Positions 25,166 to 34,281 of a stretch of 62,826 nt of DNA are shown piece after piece; the first letter of the stretch is position 1, and each line of letters opens with the position of its first letter. The position numbers and the translations under genes were made by a program. Source of the DNA: Clostridia bacterium (GTDB taxonomy: Bacteria > Bacillota > Clostridia > Oscillospirales > CAG-272). Location of the stretch: the NCBI GenBank assembly GCA_017961575.1, contig JAGCXA010000004.1:1-62826 (forward strand), read 5' to 3'. The notes beneath the pieces were generated by a model that was not told the origin of the DNA, did not search any database, and saw only the letters and a list, made by a program, of their open reading frames with translations.

Positions 25166-26488
25166 ATGGCGGCGTACGCGACCGTACTCGGCGGAGCCGT
25201 CCCTCTCCTGCTGTTTTTCGCGGGTCTTTTCTTCCTCGTCCGGCTTCGGGGATTCTACCTTTTGCATCCGATAAGGACCCTCCGTTACGCCCTCGGAAGG
25301 GGGAAAACGCGCGCGTCTTTATCCTCGCTGGCGGTGGCGCTCGGCGGAACGCTCGGCGTCGGAAATATCACCGGGGTCACCTCCGCTCTTCTCGTCGGGG
25401 GTCCCGGCGCGCTCTTCTGGATGTGGTGCTCCGCCGTCCTCTCGATGGGACTGCACTACGCGGAGGTCGTGCTGGCGCTGGCGACCGCCTCCCCGCCCGG
25501 TCTTCCCCGTTATCTTTCCGGGCGCGTCACGGGAAAAGTCTTCCCGCTTTTTCTCCTTTTACTCTCGCTGACGCTCGGCGGCGGGATCCAGAGCGCCGCG
25601 GCGGCGGAAGCGGCGAAGATCGCCGTCTCGTGTCCCGCCGTTCTTTCGGGGGCTCTGCTCGCGCTTCCCGTCGCTTGCGTGACGGCGGGCGGTTTTGCGC
25701 GCATACGCGCCGTGTCGGGGCGCGTGATCCCGATCGTCACCCTGCTGTTCGCTCTTTCCTGCGTCGGCGTGATCGTCGCGTTTCGCGCGCGCCTGCCCGA
25801 CGTTCTGCGCACGGTCTTCCGGGAGGCGTTCTCTCCCCGCGCCGCCGTCGGGGGCGGGATCGGCGAGACCGTCCGGCGGGCGTCGGTCGGATTCCGTCGG
25901 GGACTGCTCTCGAACGAGGGGGGATGCGGAACGGCGTCGGTCGCGCACGCGACGGCGGAGGTCGACGATCCGGCGCGGCAGGGGGTGTTCGGGATCGTCG
26001 AGGTGGCGACCGACACCCTGCTTCTCTGTACCCTGACCGGGCTCGCCGTCCTTTGCGCCGGATACTCCGGCGACGGGGTCGCTCCGCTGCTCTCGGCGTT
26101 CTCGTCGGTCTACGGACGCGGCGCCGGGGTCCTGCTCTCGCTCTCGGTCTTTCTCTTCGCCTTTGCGACGGCGATCTCCTACTGCTTCTACGGGCGCTCC
26201 GCGCTCGTCGCCCTGACGGGGGGCGCGGGCGACGCCTTCCCTTTTCTTCTCGCGCTCTTTCTGTTTCTCGGCGCGTTTTTGCCGCGCGGGACGCTGTTCT
26301 TTCTCTCCGATCTGTTTCTCGGCGGACTCGCGGTTCTGAACCTCGCGGCGCTGCTGAAAAGGGCGGACGGCGTTTGTCGCCTGTCCGCCCCGCTGATCGG
26401 GAAAACCGGGAAAAAGGTCACGCCTCGGGACGGTCGCCCGATTCGTAGACCCGGATCGCAGAAAGAAGCTGCCCGCCGCCGACCGTGA
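25166..26488 (+). CDS. Sodium:alanine/glycine symporter (AGCS) family amino acid carrier
   Basis: The 440-residue membrane protein matches the AGCS family: RGFYLLHPIRTLRYAL, then GTLGVGNITGVTSALLVGGPGALFWMW (the N-terminal substrate/Na site), and GFRRGLLSNEGGCGTASVAHAT followed by ARQG. About ten hydrophobic segments are visible. It would import small neutral amino acids with Na+. It is slightly short for the family, and its basic C-terminal tail (KKVTPRDGRPIRRPG onward) is read from DNA that also encodes the end of hom on the other strand. ATG 25166 has a GGGGGG-type site; no clear promoter was found. Confidence 0.88.
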   Translation: MAAYATVLGGAVPLLLFFAGLFFLVRLRGFYLLHPIRTLRYALGRGKTRASLSSLAVALGGTLGVGNITGVTSALLVGGPGALFWMWCSAVLSMGLHYAEVVLALATASPPGLPRYLSGRVTGKVFPLFLLLLSLTLGGGIQSAAAAEAAKIAVSCPAVLSGALLALPVACVTAGGFARIRAVSGRVIPIVTLLFALSCVGVIVAFRARLPDVLRTVFREAFSPRAAVGGGIGETVRRASVGFRRGLLSNEGGCGTASVAHATAEVDDPARQGVFGIVEVATDTLLLCTLTGLAVLCAGYSGDGVAPLLSAFSSVYGRGAGVLLSLSVFLFAFATAISYCFYGRSALVALTGGAGDAFPFLLALFLFLGAFLPRGTLFFLSDLFLGGLAVLNLAALLKRADGVCRLSAPLIGKTGKKVTPRDGRPIRRPGSQKEAARRRP

Positions 26489-27650
26489 GCCGCGCGATCG
26501 CGTCGGCGCATTCGCGTTCGGTCATATTCGGGGTGAGGCACGCGACCTCCCCCTCCGCTCCGCGGATGAATTCCACCTCGCCGAACACGACCCGGACGGC
26601 GTTCCGGTCGACGCCCGAGAAGGCGAGATACCGGGGACAGGAGAAGGTTCCGAATTCGGTCGGGAACCCTTCGTCCGCCGTCTCCCAGACGGGGGAGACG
26701 CCTCCGCCCGCCGTCGCCGCGATCAGGTCGGATACGACGGCGGAAGCCGTCGCCTTCGCCCCGGCGCCGCGTCCGTAGAAGGTCACGTCGCCAACGTAGT
26801 TGCCGGTGACCGAGATCGCGTTGTAAACGCCGTCGACGTGCGAGAGCGGAGAATCGTCGGGAACGAAGAAGGGCGCGACGAGAACGAAGCATTCGCCCCC
26901 GCGCCGGATCGCCCGACCGAGCAGTTTGACGGCGGCGTGAACCGACGCGGCGGCGGCGACGTCGCTCTGCCGGATGGCGGTGATGCCCTCGGTGTGGATG
27001 CGGGACGGCGGGATCAGTTTTCCGAACGCCGTCGCCGCGAGGATCGCGATCTTCCGGCAGGCGTCGACGCCCTCTACGTCGGCGGAGGGATCGCGCTCTG
27101 CGTACCCCTTCTTCTGCGCTTCCGAAAGAGCCGTCTCGAAACCGACCCCTCCCCCCTTCATCCGGGTGAGGATGTAGTTGGTCGTGCCGTTCAGGATGCC
27201 CGAAATCTCGCTGAACTCGTTGCCCGACAGGTCGCGGGAGATCGGTCCGATGACCGGGATCCCGCCGCCGGTCGACGCCTCAAAGAGATAGCGGCAACCG
27301 TGCGCCTTCGCCAGAGCGAGCAGTTCCGCCCCGTGCTCCGAGACGAGTTGTTTGTTGGAGGTGACGACGCTCTTGCCCGCCGAGAGCAGAGCGACGGTGT
27401 AGTCGTAGGCGGGGTGAAGCCCGCCGATGGTCTCCGCGACGACCGATACCTCCGGATCGTTCACGATCGCCGAAATGTCGTGCACGATCAGATCACGGTA
27501 AGGACTCTCCGGCAGATCCCGGACGTCCAGAACGTATTTCAGGTCGAGATACTCCCCGCACGATTTGCGCAGTCTCTCGCGGTTCTCGGTCAGGAGGTCG
27601 GCGGTTCCGCCGCCCACGACGCCGAGTCCCATAATCGCGATTTTTGCCAT
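26418..27650 (-). CDS. hom: Homoserine dehydrogenase
   Basis: The 410-residue protein has an NAD(P)-binding N-terminus (IAIMGLGVVGGGTADLL), the conserved TSNKQLVSEHG, the catalytic/substrate block GGGIPVIGPISRDLSGNEFSEISGILNGTTNYIL and a C-terminal ACT-like regulatory part. It reduces aspartate semialdehyde to homoserine on the way to threonine and methionine. Its last 71 bases overlap the convergent symporter gene. The leader is short (about 44 bases) and has no T-box or riboswitch, only a CCGCGG hairpin. thrB and thrC are not adjacent. Confidence 0.96.
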   Translation of the reverse strand: MAKIAIMGLGVVGGGTADLLTENRERLRKSCGEYLDLKYVLDVRDLPESPYRDLIVHDISAIVNDPEVSVVAETIGGLHPAYDYTVALLSAGKSVVTSNKQLVSEHGAELLALAKAHGCRYLFEASTGGGIPVIGPISRDLSGNEFSEISGILNGTTNYILTRMKGGGVGFETALSEAQKKGYAERDPSADVEGVDACRKIAILAATAFGKLIPPSRIHTEGITAIRQSDVAAAASVHAAVKLLGRAIRRGGECFVLVAPFFVPDDSPLSHVDGVYNAISVTGNYVGDVTFYGRGAGAKATASAVVSDLIAATAGGGVSPVWETADEGFPTEFGTFSCPRYLAFSGVDRNAVRVVFGEVEFIRGAEGEVACLTPNMTERECADAIARLTVGGGQLLSAIRVYESGDRPEA

Positions 27651-27700
27651 CTGTCACACCTTCTTCTCCGCGGGGGTCGCCGCGGTTCAATCCGAAAAAC

Positions 27701-27729
27701 AGTATAACATACTCACGACGGAAAATCAA
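27701..27729 (-). promoter_or_regulatory. Sigma-A promoter of hom
   Basis: TTGATT (27724-27729), 17 bases, TATACT (27701-27706) on the minus strand. A leader hairpin CCGCGG-gggtcg-CCGCGG (27668-27685) starts about +9. Confidence 0.75.
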
Positions 27730-27817
27730 CCGTTTTTTTGCATTTCCCGAAAGCGGACGAGCCGGGGCGTTCCGTCGCGTTCGGCGGTTCTCCCCGGCGT
27801 ATCCGTTTTCTTTCGCG

Positions 27818-28528
27818 TCAGTTCTCGAACGCCGCGTCCTCGGTGAAACTCGCGGCGATGCTCTCCTCCGGTACGTAGTCGAGCGGGTCGACCGACGTGC
27901 CGGCAAGGGTCATTTCAAGGTGCAGATGGGGTTCGTCGCAGCATTCGATCATCGCGCTGTCCCCAACGTGACCGATCACCTGTCCGCCCGCGACGGCGGC
28001 GCCGACGGCGATCCCGTCGATCTCCTCCGGGATCAGATTGCGGTAGACGGTGGTCAGATTCCCCGCGTGGAGTACCGAGACGCTGTGTCCGAGGAGGGGG
28101 TGGTCGGAAATTTCCGTGACGACGCCGCTTGCCATCGCCCTCACGTCGCTCCCCGCCGCCGTCAGAATATCGGCGCCGCCGTGCACCCGGTACTCGTCAA
28201 GGGTAACCGAATAGACCGGAACGGTCAGGTCGTGCGCCCGGAAGACGCGCCCCGTGACGGGCGCCGAGAGGGTCGGGATCACGTCGGGATCCGCCGCCGT
28301 ATCCTTCCCTTCGTCGGGGGTCGGCTCGGTTCTCGGATCCGACGTCGTGGCGGCGGGCGTTTCGGTTTCCGCGATCGGTTTTGCCCGTCTGCCGGAGGTG
28401 ACCGAAGCGGCGATCCCGGCGATGGCGGCGCCGAGGCAGAGGATCAGGGCGATCACCAGATACAGGATCCGGTTTGCCTTCGCCCTCTCTTCCCTTCGGG
28501 CTTCGTTCGTTCGTTTGTTGTTTTCCAT
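27818..28528 (-). CDS. M23-family (LytM) peptidase-like membrane protein, SpoIIQ-like layout
   Basis: The 236-residue protein has a short charged cytoplasmic N-terminus, one membrane segment (ILYLVIALILCLGAAIAGIAA, about residues 20-42), a Thr/Pro/Asp-rich linker and a LytM domain. Metal-site motifs are YRVHGGADI (H, D) and PHLHLEM (H-x-H), so it may be an active peptidoglycan endopeptidase. The layout resembles the forespore protein SpoIIQ, but no sporulation genes are adjacent and a sigma-F type promoter was not clear. ATG 28528 is chosen for its fit with the membrane segment and the AAAGGAAACAGCAGG upstream. It is divergent from tldD. Confidence 0.82.
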   Translation of the reverse strand: MENNKRTNEARREERAKANRILYLVIALILCLGAAIAGIAASVTSGRRAKPIAETETPAATTSDPRTEPTPDEGKDTAADPDVIPTLSAPVTGRVFRAHDLTVPVYSVTLDEYRVHGGADILTAAGSDVRAMASGVVTEISDHPLLGHSVSVLHAGNLTTVYRNLIPEEIDGIAVGAAVAGGQVIGHVGDSAMIECCDEPHLHLEMTLAGTSVDPLDYVPEESIAASFTEDAAFEN

Positions 28529-28637
28529 CCTGCTGTTTCCTTTCCAGATCGTTGATGTATTCCATATTCTTGACAGACCGTCGGGAATTATGCAGAAGAG
28601 AGAAGATTTTTTCGCGTCCGGCGGAGATTCCGCGCCC

Positions 28638-28666
28638 TTGACAGAACGAGCGTAAAAAGGTATAAT
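28638..28666 (+). promoter_or_regulatory. Perfect consensus sigma-A promoter of the tldD operon
   Basis: TTGACA (28638-28643), 17 bases, TATAAT (28661-28666). The expected +1 is near 28673. Confidence 0.9.
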
Positions 28667-28704
28667 TAACTTACGTGTTATTCTCGGATAAGGAGGATAC
28701 GGCA

Positions 28705-30090
28705 TTGTTACGGGAATTTGAAACGAAGGGGCGCGACCTGTTCGGGGGAGAGCCCGACGCCGAAGTGCGCCGCCAGAGGAATACGACGCGCTCGATCTCT
28801 CTCGTGCAGGGCGACCTTCACGCGAACGACCGATCAGAGACGGCGGGGGTCTCCGCGCGGGTGATCCGCGGCGGGGTCGCCGGGTTCGCCTCGACCGCCG
28901 ATCTCTCGGAGGAGAGCGTCGGAACGGTTCTCCGTGAAGCGCAGAAGAACGCCGCCTTTCTCGACGGGCAGGTATCGCTCGGAAAACCCGCGCTCCCGTC
29001 GGCTGCGCGCGGCGCCTTCCGTATGACGCGGGAGCCGGGCGACCCCGAACAGAAGGCGTATATCGAGTTTGCGCGGGCGGTGGACGAATACGTCGTGAAG
29101 AACTGTCCCAAACTCGTCAGCCGTCGGCTGGTCTTCCGCGCCGACTGTATGGAAAAGGTGCTGACGGTGCCGGGCGGGACCGACGCGCACACCTTCCTTC
29201 CCCGCTGCTATCTCTATCTTTTCTTCACGGCGAACACCCCGGACGGCGTGCCGGTCGACCTGTTCACCGCGCTCGGCGGATACGGAAGTTTCGATCAACT
29301 CTTCCGCGACCCGAAGGACGTCTTTCCGGAGGTCGATCTTCTTTACGGAAAACTGCTTGCGAAAACCGAGGGCGTCCGCCCCGAGGCGGGTTTGAAGACC
29401 TGCATCCTCGGCGGCTCGCTTGCCGGGATGCTCGCGCACGAGGCGGTCGGACACACCGTCGAAGCGGATCTTGTGATCGGCGGTTCGGTCGCCGGTCCGA
29501 TGCTCGGACGGGTCGTCGCCTCGCCCCTGGTTTCGCTCGTCGATTTCGCGCACTCCGCCTTCGGGCGGGCGGCACCGCTCCCGGTCTACGTCGACGACGA
29601 GGGAACGCCCGCCGTCGACGCCGAGATCATCCGGGACGGGATCCTCGTCGGATACCTGAACAACCGCGACACGGCGGTGCGCTTCGGGATGAAGCCGCAG
29701 GGCAACGCACGCGCCTACGCCCCGTCGGACGAGCCGCTGATCCGGATGCGGAACACCGCCATCCTGCCGGGGCATTCCCGGCTCTCGGATATGATCGCGT
29801 CGGTCGAGGACGGCTATTACCTGACCGACACCGGGAACGGGCAAGCCGACACGACGGGAGAATTCATGTTCGGGATCTCGATGGGATACGAGATCAAGAA
29901 CGGGAAACTCGGACGCGCCCTGCTCGACACGACGATCTCGGGCGTGGCGTTCGAGATGCTGAAAACCGTCGATATGGTCTCGGACACCGTGACCTGGTCG
30001 AGTTCGGGCTTCTGCGGGAAGAAACAGCCGATGCCGGTCGGGCTCGGCGGCCCCGAACTCCGCTGCAAACTGCTGATGGGCGGACGCTGA
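28705..30090 (+). CDS. tldD: TldD metalloprotease subunit
   Basis: The 461-residue protein is a TldD homolog with the metal-binding motif HEAVGHTVE (residues 245-253, HExxxH type) followed by the family segment with DDEGTPAV and a C-terminal block (CGKKQPMPVGLGGPELR). TldD pairs with TldE/PmbA as a heterodimeric protease that degrades unfolded peptides and matures modified peptides such as microcin B17. The start is TTG at 28705: an AAGGAGG site lies eight bases upstream, while the GTG at 28675 lies next to the promoter and lacks a site. It is first in a unit with pmbA (18-base gap). Confidence 0.93.
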   Translation: MLREFETKGRDLFGGEPDAEVRRQRNTTRSISLVQGDLHANDRSETAGVSARVIRGGVAGFASTADLSEESVGTVLREAQKNAAFLDGQVSLGKPALPSAARGAFRMTREPGDPEQKAYIEFARAVDEYVVKNCPKLVSRRLVFRADCMEKVLTVPGGTDAHTFLPRCYLYLFFTANTPDGVPVDLFTALGGYGSFDQLFRDPKDVFPEVDLLYGKLLAKTEGVRPEAGLKTCILGGSLAGMLAHEAVGHTVEADLVIGGSVAGPMLGRVVASPLVSLVDFAHSAFGRAAPLPVYVDDEGTPAVDAEIIRDGILVGYLNNRDTAVRFGMKPQGNARAYAPSDEPLIRMRNTAILPGHSRLSDMIASVEDGYYLTDTGNGQADTTGEFMFGISMGYEIKNGKLGRALLDTTISGVAFEMLKTVDMVSDTVTWSSSGFCGKKQPMPVGLGGPELRCKLLMGGR

Positions 30091-30108
30091 GCAAAGGAGG
30101 ATCAACCG

Positions 30109-31410
30109 ATGACGGATCTGAAAAAACTGGCGGCGGAGTGCCTTGCCAAACTGAGGGCGGCGGGCGCCGATACGGCGCAGGCGCGGCTCTCGCTCTCCGA
30201 AAAACGCGAGTTCAATATCGACGGGGGCGAATTCTCGCTCTTCCGCACGACCTTCAACCGCAGTCTGACGCTGATCGCCTTCCGGGAAACGAAAACCGGC
30301 AGCGTCGTCGTCAACAGTTTCGACCCCGACGCGATCAACCGGGCGATCTCCGACTGTATGCGGAGCGTCGAGAGCGATTCCCCCGATCCCGCGCGCGGGA
30401 TCGCCGCGTATCAGGGCGAACGCGAACTGGTCTACGGCGAGCCGGAACCCGACGCCGAAAAATTCTTCGCGGCGACAAAGCGTCTCAAAGCGGATATTGA
30501 AGAGCGCTATCCGACGATCATGATGGAACAGATGATCAACTCCCACGACAAAACCGAGTCGGTCTACGCCGACACGAACGGCAACCTCTTTCATATGCTT
30601 TACGGCAGTTACGGCGTCGGTCTGATGTTCTCGGCGCACCGGGACGGCAAATCGTCCAGTTTCATGGGGTGTGAATACGATACCGTCGATCTCGATACTC
30701 CCCTGATCGAGCAGGGCGATATTGCCCGCGTGCTGTCGGACGTCGAACGTCAGATCGACACCGTGCCGGTCGAGGGCAGTTTCACGGGAACGGTGATCTT
30801 CGCGCCCGACTGTCTCGGCGGACTGCTCCGCACGGCGATCGGGTGCTTCGCCTCGGGCACGCCGCTGATCGACGGAACGAGCGTCTGGCGCGACAAACTC
30901 GGACAGGCGGTCGCCTCGCCCGGTTTCACCCTTTCGCTCGCGCCGCACCATCCCGACGCCATCCTGCGGCAGCAGTTGACGGGCGACGGGTATCTGACCG
31001 AGGATTTCGACCTGATCCGAAACGGGATCCTTGAAAGTTTCGTCGCCGGGATCTACGTCTCGAACAAGGCGGGCGTCCCCCGCTCGAAGAACACCGCGAC
31101 GGGCTGGCTCGTAATGCCCGAGGGCGATCGGTCGCTCGACGAGTTGATCGCCGGGGTGAAGGACGGGCTGTTCGTCTACCGCTTCTCGGGCGGTCATCCG
31201 GCGAACAACGGCGACTTCTCGGGCGTGGCGAAAAACAGTTTCCGTATCAGGGACGGGAAACTCGCCGACGCCGTCTCCGAGACGATGATCTCGGGGAACC
31301 TCGCCGATATGCTCCTCTCCTTCGAGGGAGCGTCGCGCGAGCGGGTGAAGGACGGATACTCGGTTCTTCCCTTCGCCGCCTTCTCCGGGATCACGATCTC
31401 GGGCAAATAA
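30109..31410 (+). CDS. pmbA: TldE/PmbA subunit of the TldD-TldE protease
   Basis: The 433-residue protein belongs to the TldD/PmbA superfamily but lacks the HExxxH motif, as expected for the non-catalytic TldE/PmbA partner. Family segments include FNIDGGEFSLFRTTFNRSLTLIAF near the N-terminus, GTVIFAPDCLGGLL, and NTATGWLVMPEGDRS. It should form the heterodimer with the upstream TldD, closing the tunnel that admits only unfolded peptides. ATG 30109 has AAAGGAGG upstream. Confidence 0.92.
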   Translation: MTDLKKLAAECLAKLRAAGADTAQARLSLSEKREFNIDGGEFSLFRTTFNRSLTLIAFRETKTGSVVVNSFDPDAINRAISDCMRSVESDSPDPARGIAAYQGERELVYGEPEPDAEKFFAATKRLKADIEERYPTIMMEQMINSHDKTESVYADTNGNLFHMLYGSYGVGLMFSAHRDGKSSSFMGCEYDTVDLDTPLIEQGDIARVLSDVERQIDTVPVEGSFTGTVIFAPDCLGGLLRTAIGCFASGTPLIDGTSVWRDKLGQAVASPGFTLSLAPHHPDAILRQQLTGDGYLTEDFDLIRNGILESFVAGIYVSNKAGVPRSKNTATGWLVMPEGDRSLDELIAGVKDGLFVYRFSGGHPANNGDFSGVAKNSFRIRDGKLADAVSETMISGNLADMLLSFEGASRERVKDGYSVLPFAAFSGITISGK

Positions 31411-31429
31411 TCCGAAAAGGACAATCAGC

Positions 31430-32230
31430 ATGCTGCAATTTCACGTCTATCCCGGCGGGAAACGCCGGATCGTCACGTTCAGTTACGACGACGGGAGCAA
31501 AAACGACCCGCGGCTGGTCGCTCTGTTCAACAAATACGGGGTGAAGGGGACCTTCCATATCAATTCCCGCCGTTTCGCGGAAATGAGCGAGGAGGATAAG
31601 AAGGACTACGTCGCCCGCTACGACCGTCACGAGGTCGCCTGTCACACCGTCAATCACGGCTGGCTGACCCGAATGCCGGCTTCGTCGCTCATAAACGAAG
31701 TGATGGACGACCGCCGCACCCTCGAAACCTATACCGGCTATCCCGTCGTCGGGATGTCCTACCCCTCCGGCGACTACGACGACCGGGTGATCGCCGCCCT
31801 CTCCGCCTGCGGGATCGTCTACTCCCGCACGACGAAGGCGACCTTCAATTTCGGGTTCCCCGATAACTGGCTCGCGTGGCATCCGACCTGCCACCACCGC
31901 GACGCCGAAAAGCCGGTCGCCGAGTTTCTCGCCCGGCTCGATTCGGAATGGTACCGTCCCCTGCTCTATATCTGGGGACATTCGCACGAATTCAAGACCG
32001 AGGAGGACTGGGAGAGGCAGGAGAACCTCGTCGCCTCGCTTGCCGGGCTCGAACAGGTCTGGTACGCGACGAATATCGAGATTTACAACTATATCGAGGC
32101 GACCCGGCGCGTCCTCGTCTCCGCCGACGAAAGAATCCTGCACAATCCCTCGGCGCTCGACGTGTGGGTCGAGCGCGACAAGAAGGAGGTCTTCGTGATC
32201 CCCGCCGGCGAGACGGTCACGCTTCCGTGA
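31430..32230 (+). CDS. Polysaccharide deacetylase family protein (cytoplasmic form)
   Basis: The 266-residue protein has CE4/NodB-like motifs: [11 protein letters not shown] (D20/D21) and H72/H76 in CHTVNHGW, then [10 protein letters not shown] and a late IWGHSHEF. There is no signal peptide, unlike the two lipoproteins at 6921-10363. It may deacetylate a sugar substrate inside the cell; the substrate is unknown. It sits between pmbA (19-base gap) and uvrB (4-base gap) in the same transcript. Confidence 0.88.
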   Translation: MLQFHVYPGGKRRIVTFSYDDGSKNDPRLVALFNKYGVKGTFHINSRRFAEMSEEDKKDYVARYDRHEVACHTVNHGWLTRMPASSLINEVMDDRRTLETYTGYPVVGMSYPSGDYDDRVIAALSACGIVYSRTTKATFNFGFPDNWLAWHPTCHHRDAEKPVAEFLARLDSEWYRPLLYIWGHSHEFKTEEDWERQENLVASLAGLEQVWYATNIEIYNYIEATRRVLVSADERILHNPSALDVWVERDKKEVFVIPAGETVTLP

Positions 32231-32234
32231 AAAG

Positions 32235-34220
32235 ATGGACTACAAACCTTTCAAACTGAAAAGCGATTTTACCCCGACGGGCGATCAGCCCGAGGCGATC
32301 GCGCGGCTCTGCGAGGGGATCGAACGGGGGGAACGGATGCAGACCCTGCTCGGCGTGACCGGGTCGGGCAAAACCTTCACGATGGCGAACGTCATCGCGC
32401 GCTGCAACCGTCCCACCCTGATCCTCGAACCGAACAAGACGCTGGCGGCGCAGGTCTGCTCCGAGATGCGCGAGTTCTTCCCCGACAACGCGGTGGGGTA
32501 TTTCGTTTCCTATTACGATTATTATCAGCCCGAGGCGTACATTCCGGGCAAGGATATGTATATCGAGAAGGACGCGCTGATCAACGACGACATCGACAAA
32601 CTCCGTCACAGCGCGACCTCCTCGCTTTTCGAGCGCCGCGACGTCATCATCGTGTCGAGCGTCTCCTGCATCTACTCGCTCGGCGACCCCGAAGAATACG
32701 AGGGGTTGCTCGTCTCGGTGCGCGAGGGACAGCGCCTCCGGCGGGAGGACCTGATTGCCCGGCTGGTCTCGATCAACTACGAGCGCAACGACCTGAACTT
32801 CGTCCGGAGCAAGTTCCGGGTGCGGGGCGACGTGGTCGAGATCTTCCCCGCCTCGTCGGGCGACCGGGCGGTACGGGTCGAGTTCTTCGACGACGTGGTC
32901 GACAGGATCAGCGAGATCAACGTCCTGACGGGCGAGTTGATCCGCGGGCTGGAATACGCCGCGATCTTCCCCGCCAGCCACTACGCCGTGTCGGGCGACC
33001 GACGGGAAAAGGCGCTGGAAGAGATCGAGCGTGAGATGGTCGAACGGGTCGAATACTTCAAGGGTCAGGGCAAACTGCTCGAAGCGCAAAGGATCGAGGA
33101 GCGGACGAAGTACGACCTCGAAATGCTGCGCGAGGTCGGCTTCTGTTCGGGGATCGAGAACTATTCGCGCGTCCTCTCGGGGCGCGAGCCGGGTTCGATG
33201 CCCTATACCCTGCTCGACTATTTCCCGAAGGACTTTCTGTTCTTCGTCGACGAGTCGCACGTCACGATCCCGCAGGTGCGCGGGATGAGCGGCGGGGACA
33301 CCGCGCGGAAAAAGAACCTCGTCGATTACGGATTCCGGCTTCCGTCCGCGTACGACAACCGTCCCCTGAAATTCCCGGAGTTTGAATCGAAGATCGGGCA
33401 GACGATCTTCGTCAGCGCGACGCCCGCCGAATACGAACGCGAACACTCGACGGCGGTGGTCGAGCAGATCATCCGTCCGACGGGGCTGATCGACCCTGAG
33501 ATCTTCGTCCGCCCCATCGCGGGGCAGGTCGACGACCTGATCGGCGAGATCAAGCGCACGGTCGGCGAGGGGGGCAAGGTGTTGGTCACGACCCTGACGA
33601 CCAAGATGGCGGAGGACCTGACCGACTACTTCTCGACCCACGGGATCCGCGTCCGCTACATCCACCACAACGTGGAGACCATCGAACGGATGGAGATCAT
33701 CCGCGACCTCCGGCTCGGGGTCTTCGACGTGCTCGTCGGGATCAACCTGCTCCGCGAGGGGTTGGACATCCCCGAGGTGTCGCTCGTCGCCATCCTCGAC
33801 GCCGACAAGGAGGGTCTGCTCCGCTCCGAGACCTCGCTGATCCAGACGGTCGGGCGCGCGGCGCGCAACGTCAACGGGCGCGTCGTGATGTACGCCGACG
33901 TCGTCACCCGCTCGATGAAGGCGGCGATCGACGAGACCGAGCGGCGGCGCAGGATCCAGTCGGAATACAACGAAGCGCACGGGATCACCCCGCAGTCGGT
34001 GCAGAAGAAGGTACGCGAAGTCATCGAGATCAGCCGTCGGGCGGCGGAGGACTCCCCGCTCGGAAAACTGCCCGGCGCGAAGAAGAAGATGACCGCGAAG
34101 GAAAAGGACAAAGTAATCGCGGCTCTGACGACCGAGATGCGGGACGCGGCGGCGCGCCTCGACTTCGAGACCGCGGCGTATCTGCGCGACCGTATCCGCG
34201 CGCTGCGCGAGACGAAATAA
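32235..34220 (+). CDS. uvrB: Excinuclease ABC subunit B
   Basis: The 661-residue protein is a full UvrB: Walker A GVTGSGKT (residues 40-47), the beta-hairpin [12 protein letters not shown] used to verify damage, helicase motif FVDESHV, motif V/VI ([27 protein letters not shown]) and a C-terminal UVR domain that recruits UvrC. It acts in nucleotide excision repair after UvrA hands over the lesion. uvrA and uvrC are not in the window. It starts four bases after the deacetylase gene, so translation is likely coupled. Confidence 0.98.
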   Translation: MDYKPFKLKSDFTPTGDQPEAIARLCEGIERGERMQTLLGVTGSGKTFTMANVIARCNRPTLILEPNKTLAAQVCSEMREFFPDNAVGYFVSYYDYYQPEAYIPGKDMYIEKDALINDDIDKLRHSATSSLFERRDVIIVSSVSCIYSLGDPEEYEGLLVSVREGQRLRREDLIARLVSINYERNDLNFVRSKFRVRGDVVEIFPASSGDRAVRVEFFDDVVDRISEINVLTGELIRGLEYAAIFPASHYAVSGDRREKALEEIEREMVERVEYFKGQGKLLEAQRIEERTKYDLEMLREVGFCSGIENYSRVLSGREPGSMPYTLLDYFPKDFLFFVDESHVTIPQVRGMSGGDTARKKNLVDYGFRLPSAYDNRPLKFPEFESKIGQTIFVSATPAEYEREHSTAVVEQIIRPTGLIDPEIFVRPIAGQVDDLIGEIKRTVGEGGKVLVTTLTTKMAEDLTDYFSTHGIRVRYIHHNVETIERMEIIRDLRLGVFDVLVGINLLREGLDIPEVSLVAILDADKEGLLRSETSLIQTVGRAARNVNGRVVMYADVVTRSMKAAIDETERRRRIQSEYNEAHGITPQSVQKKVREVIEISRRAAEDSPLGKLPGAKKKMTAKEKDKVIAALTTEMRDAAARLDFETAAYLRDRIRALRETK

Positions 34221-34281
34221 ACCGCAAAAATCCGGAACGGGCGGACACGCCCTTCGTCGTCACGCAAAAGAAAGGACTTCT

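Noticed and set aside
24964..25267. Minus-strand upstream extension of the acyl-CoA ligase and a short frame at 25061-25267
   Set aside because: Both lie across or upstream of a perfect promoter, and the symporter gene starts on the other strand within this stretch.
27651..27700. T-box or threonine leader upstream of hom
   Set aside because: The leader is about 44 bases with a single small hairpin, and no T-box sequence or leader peptide is visible.
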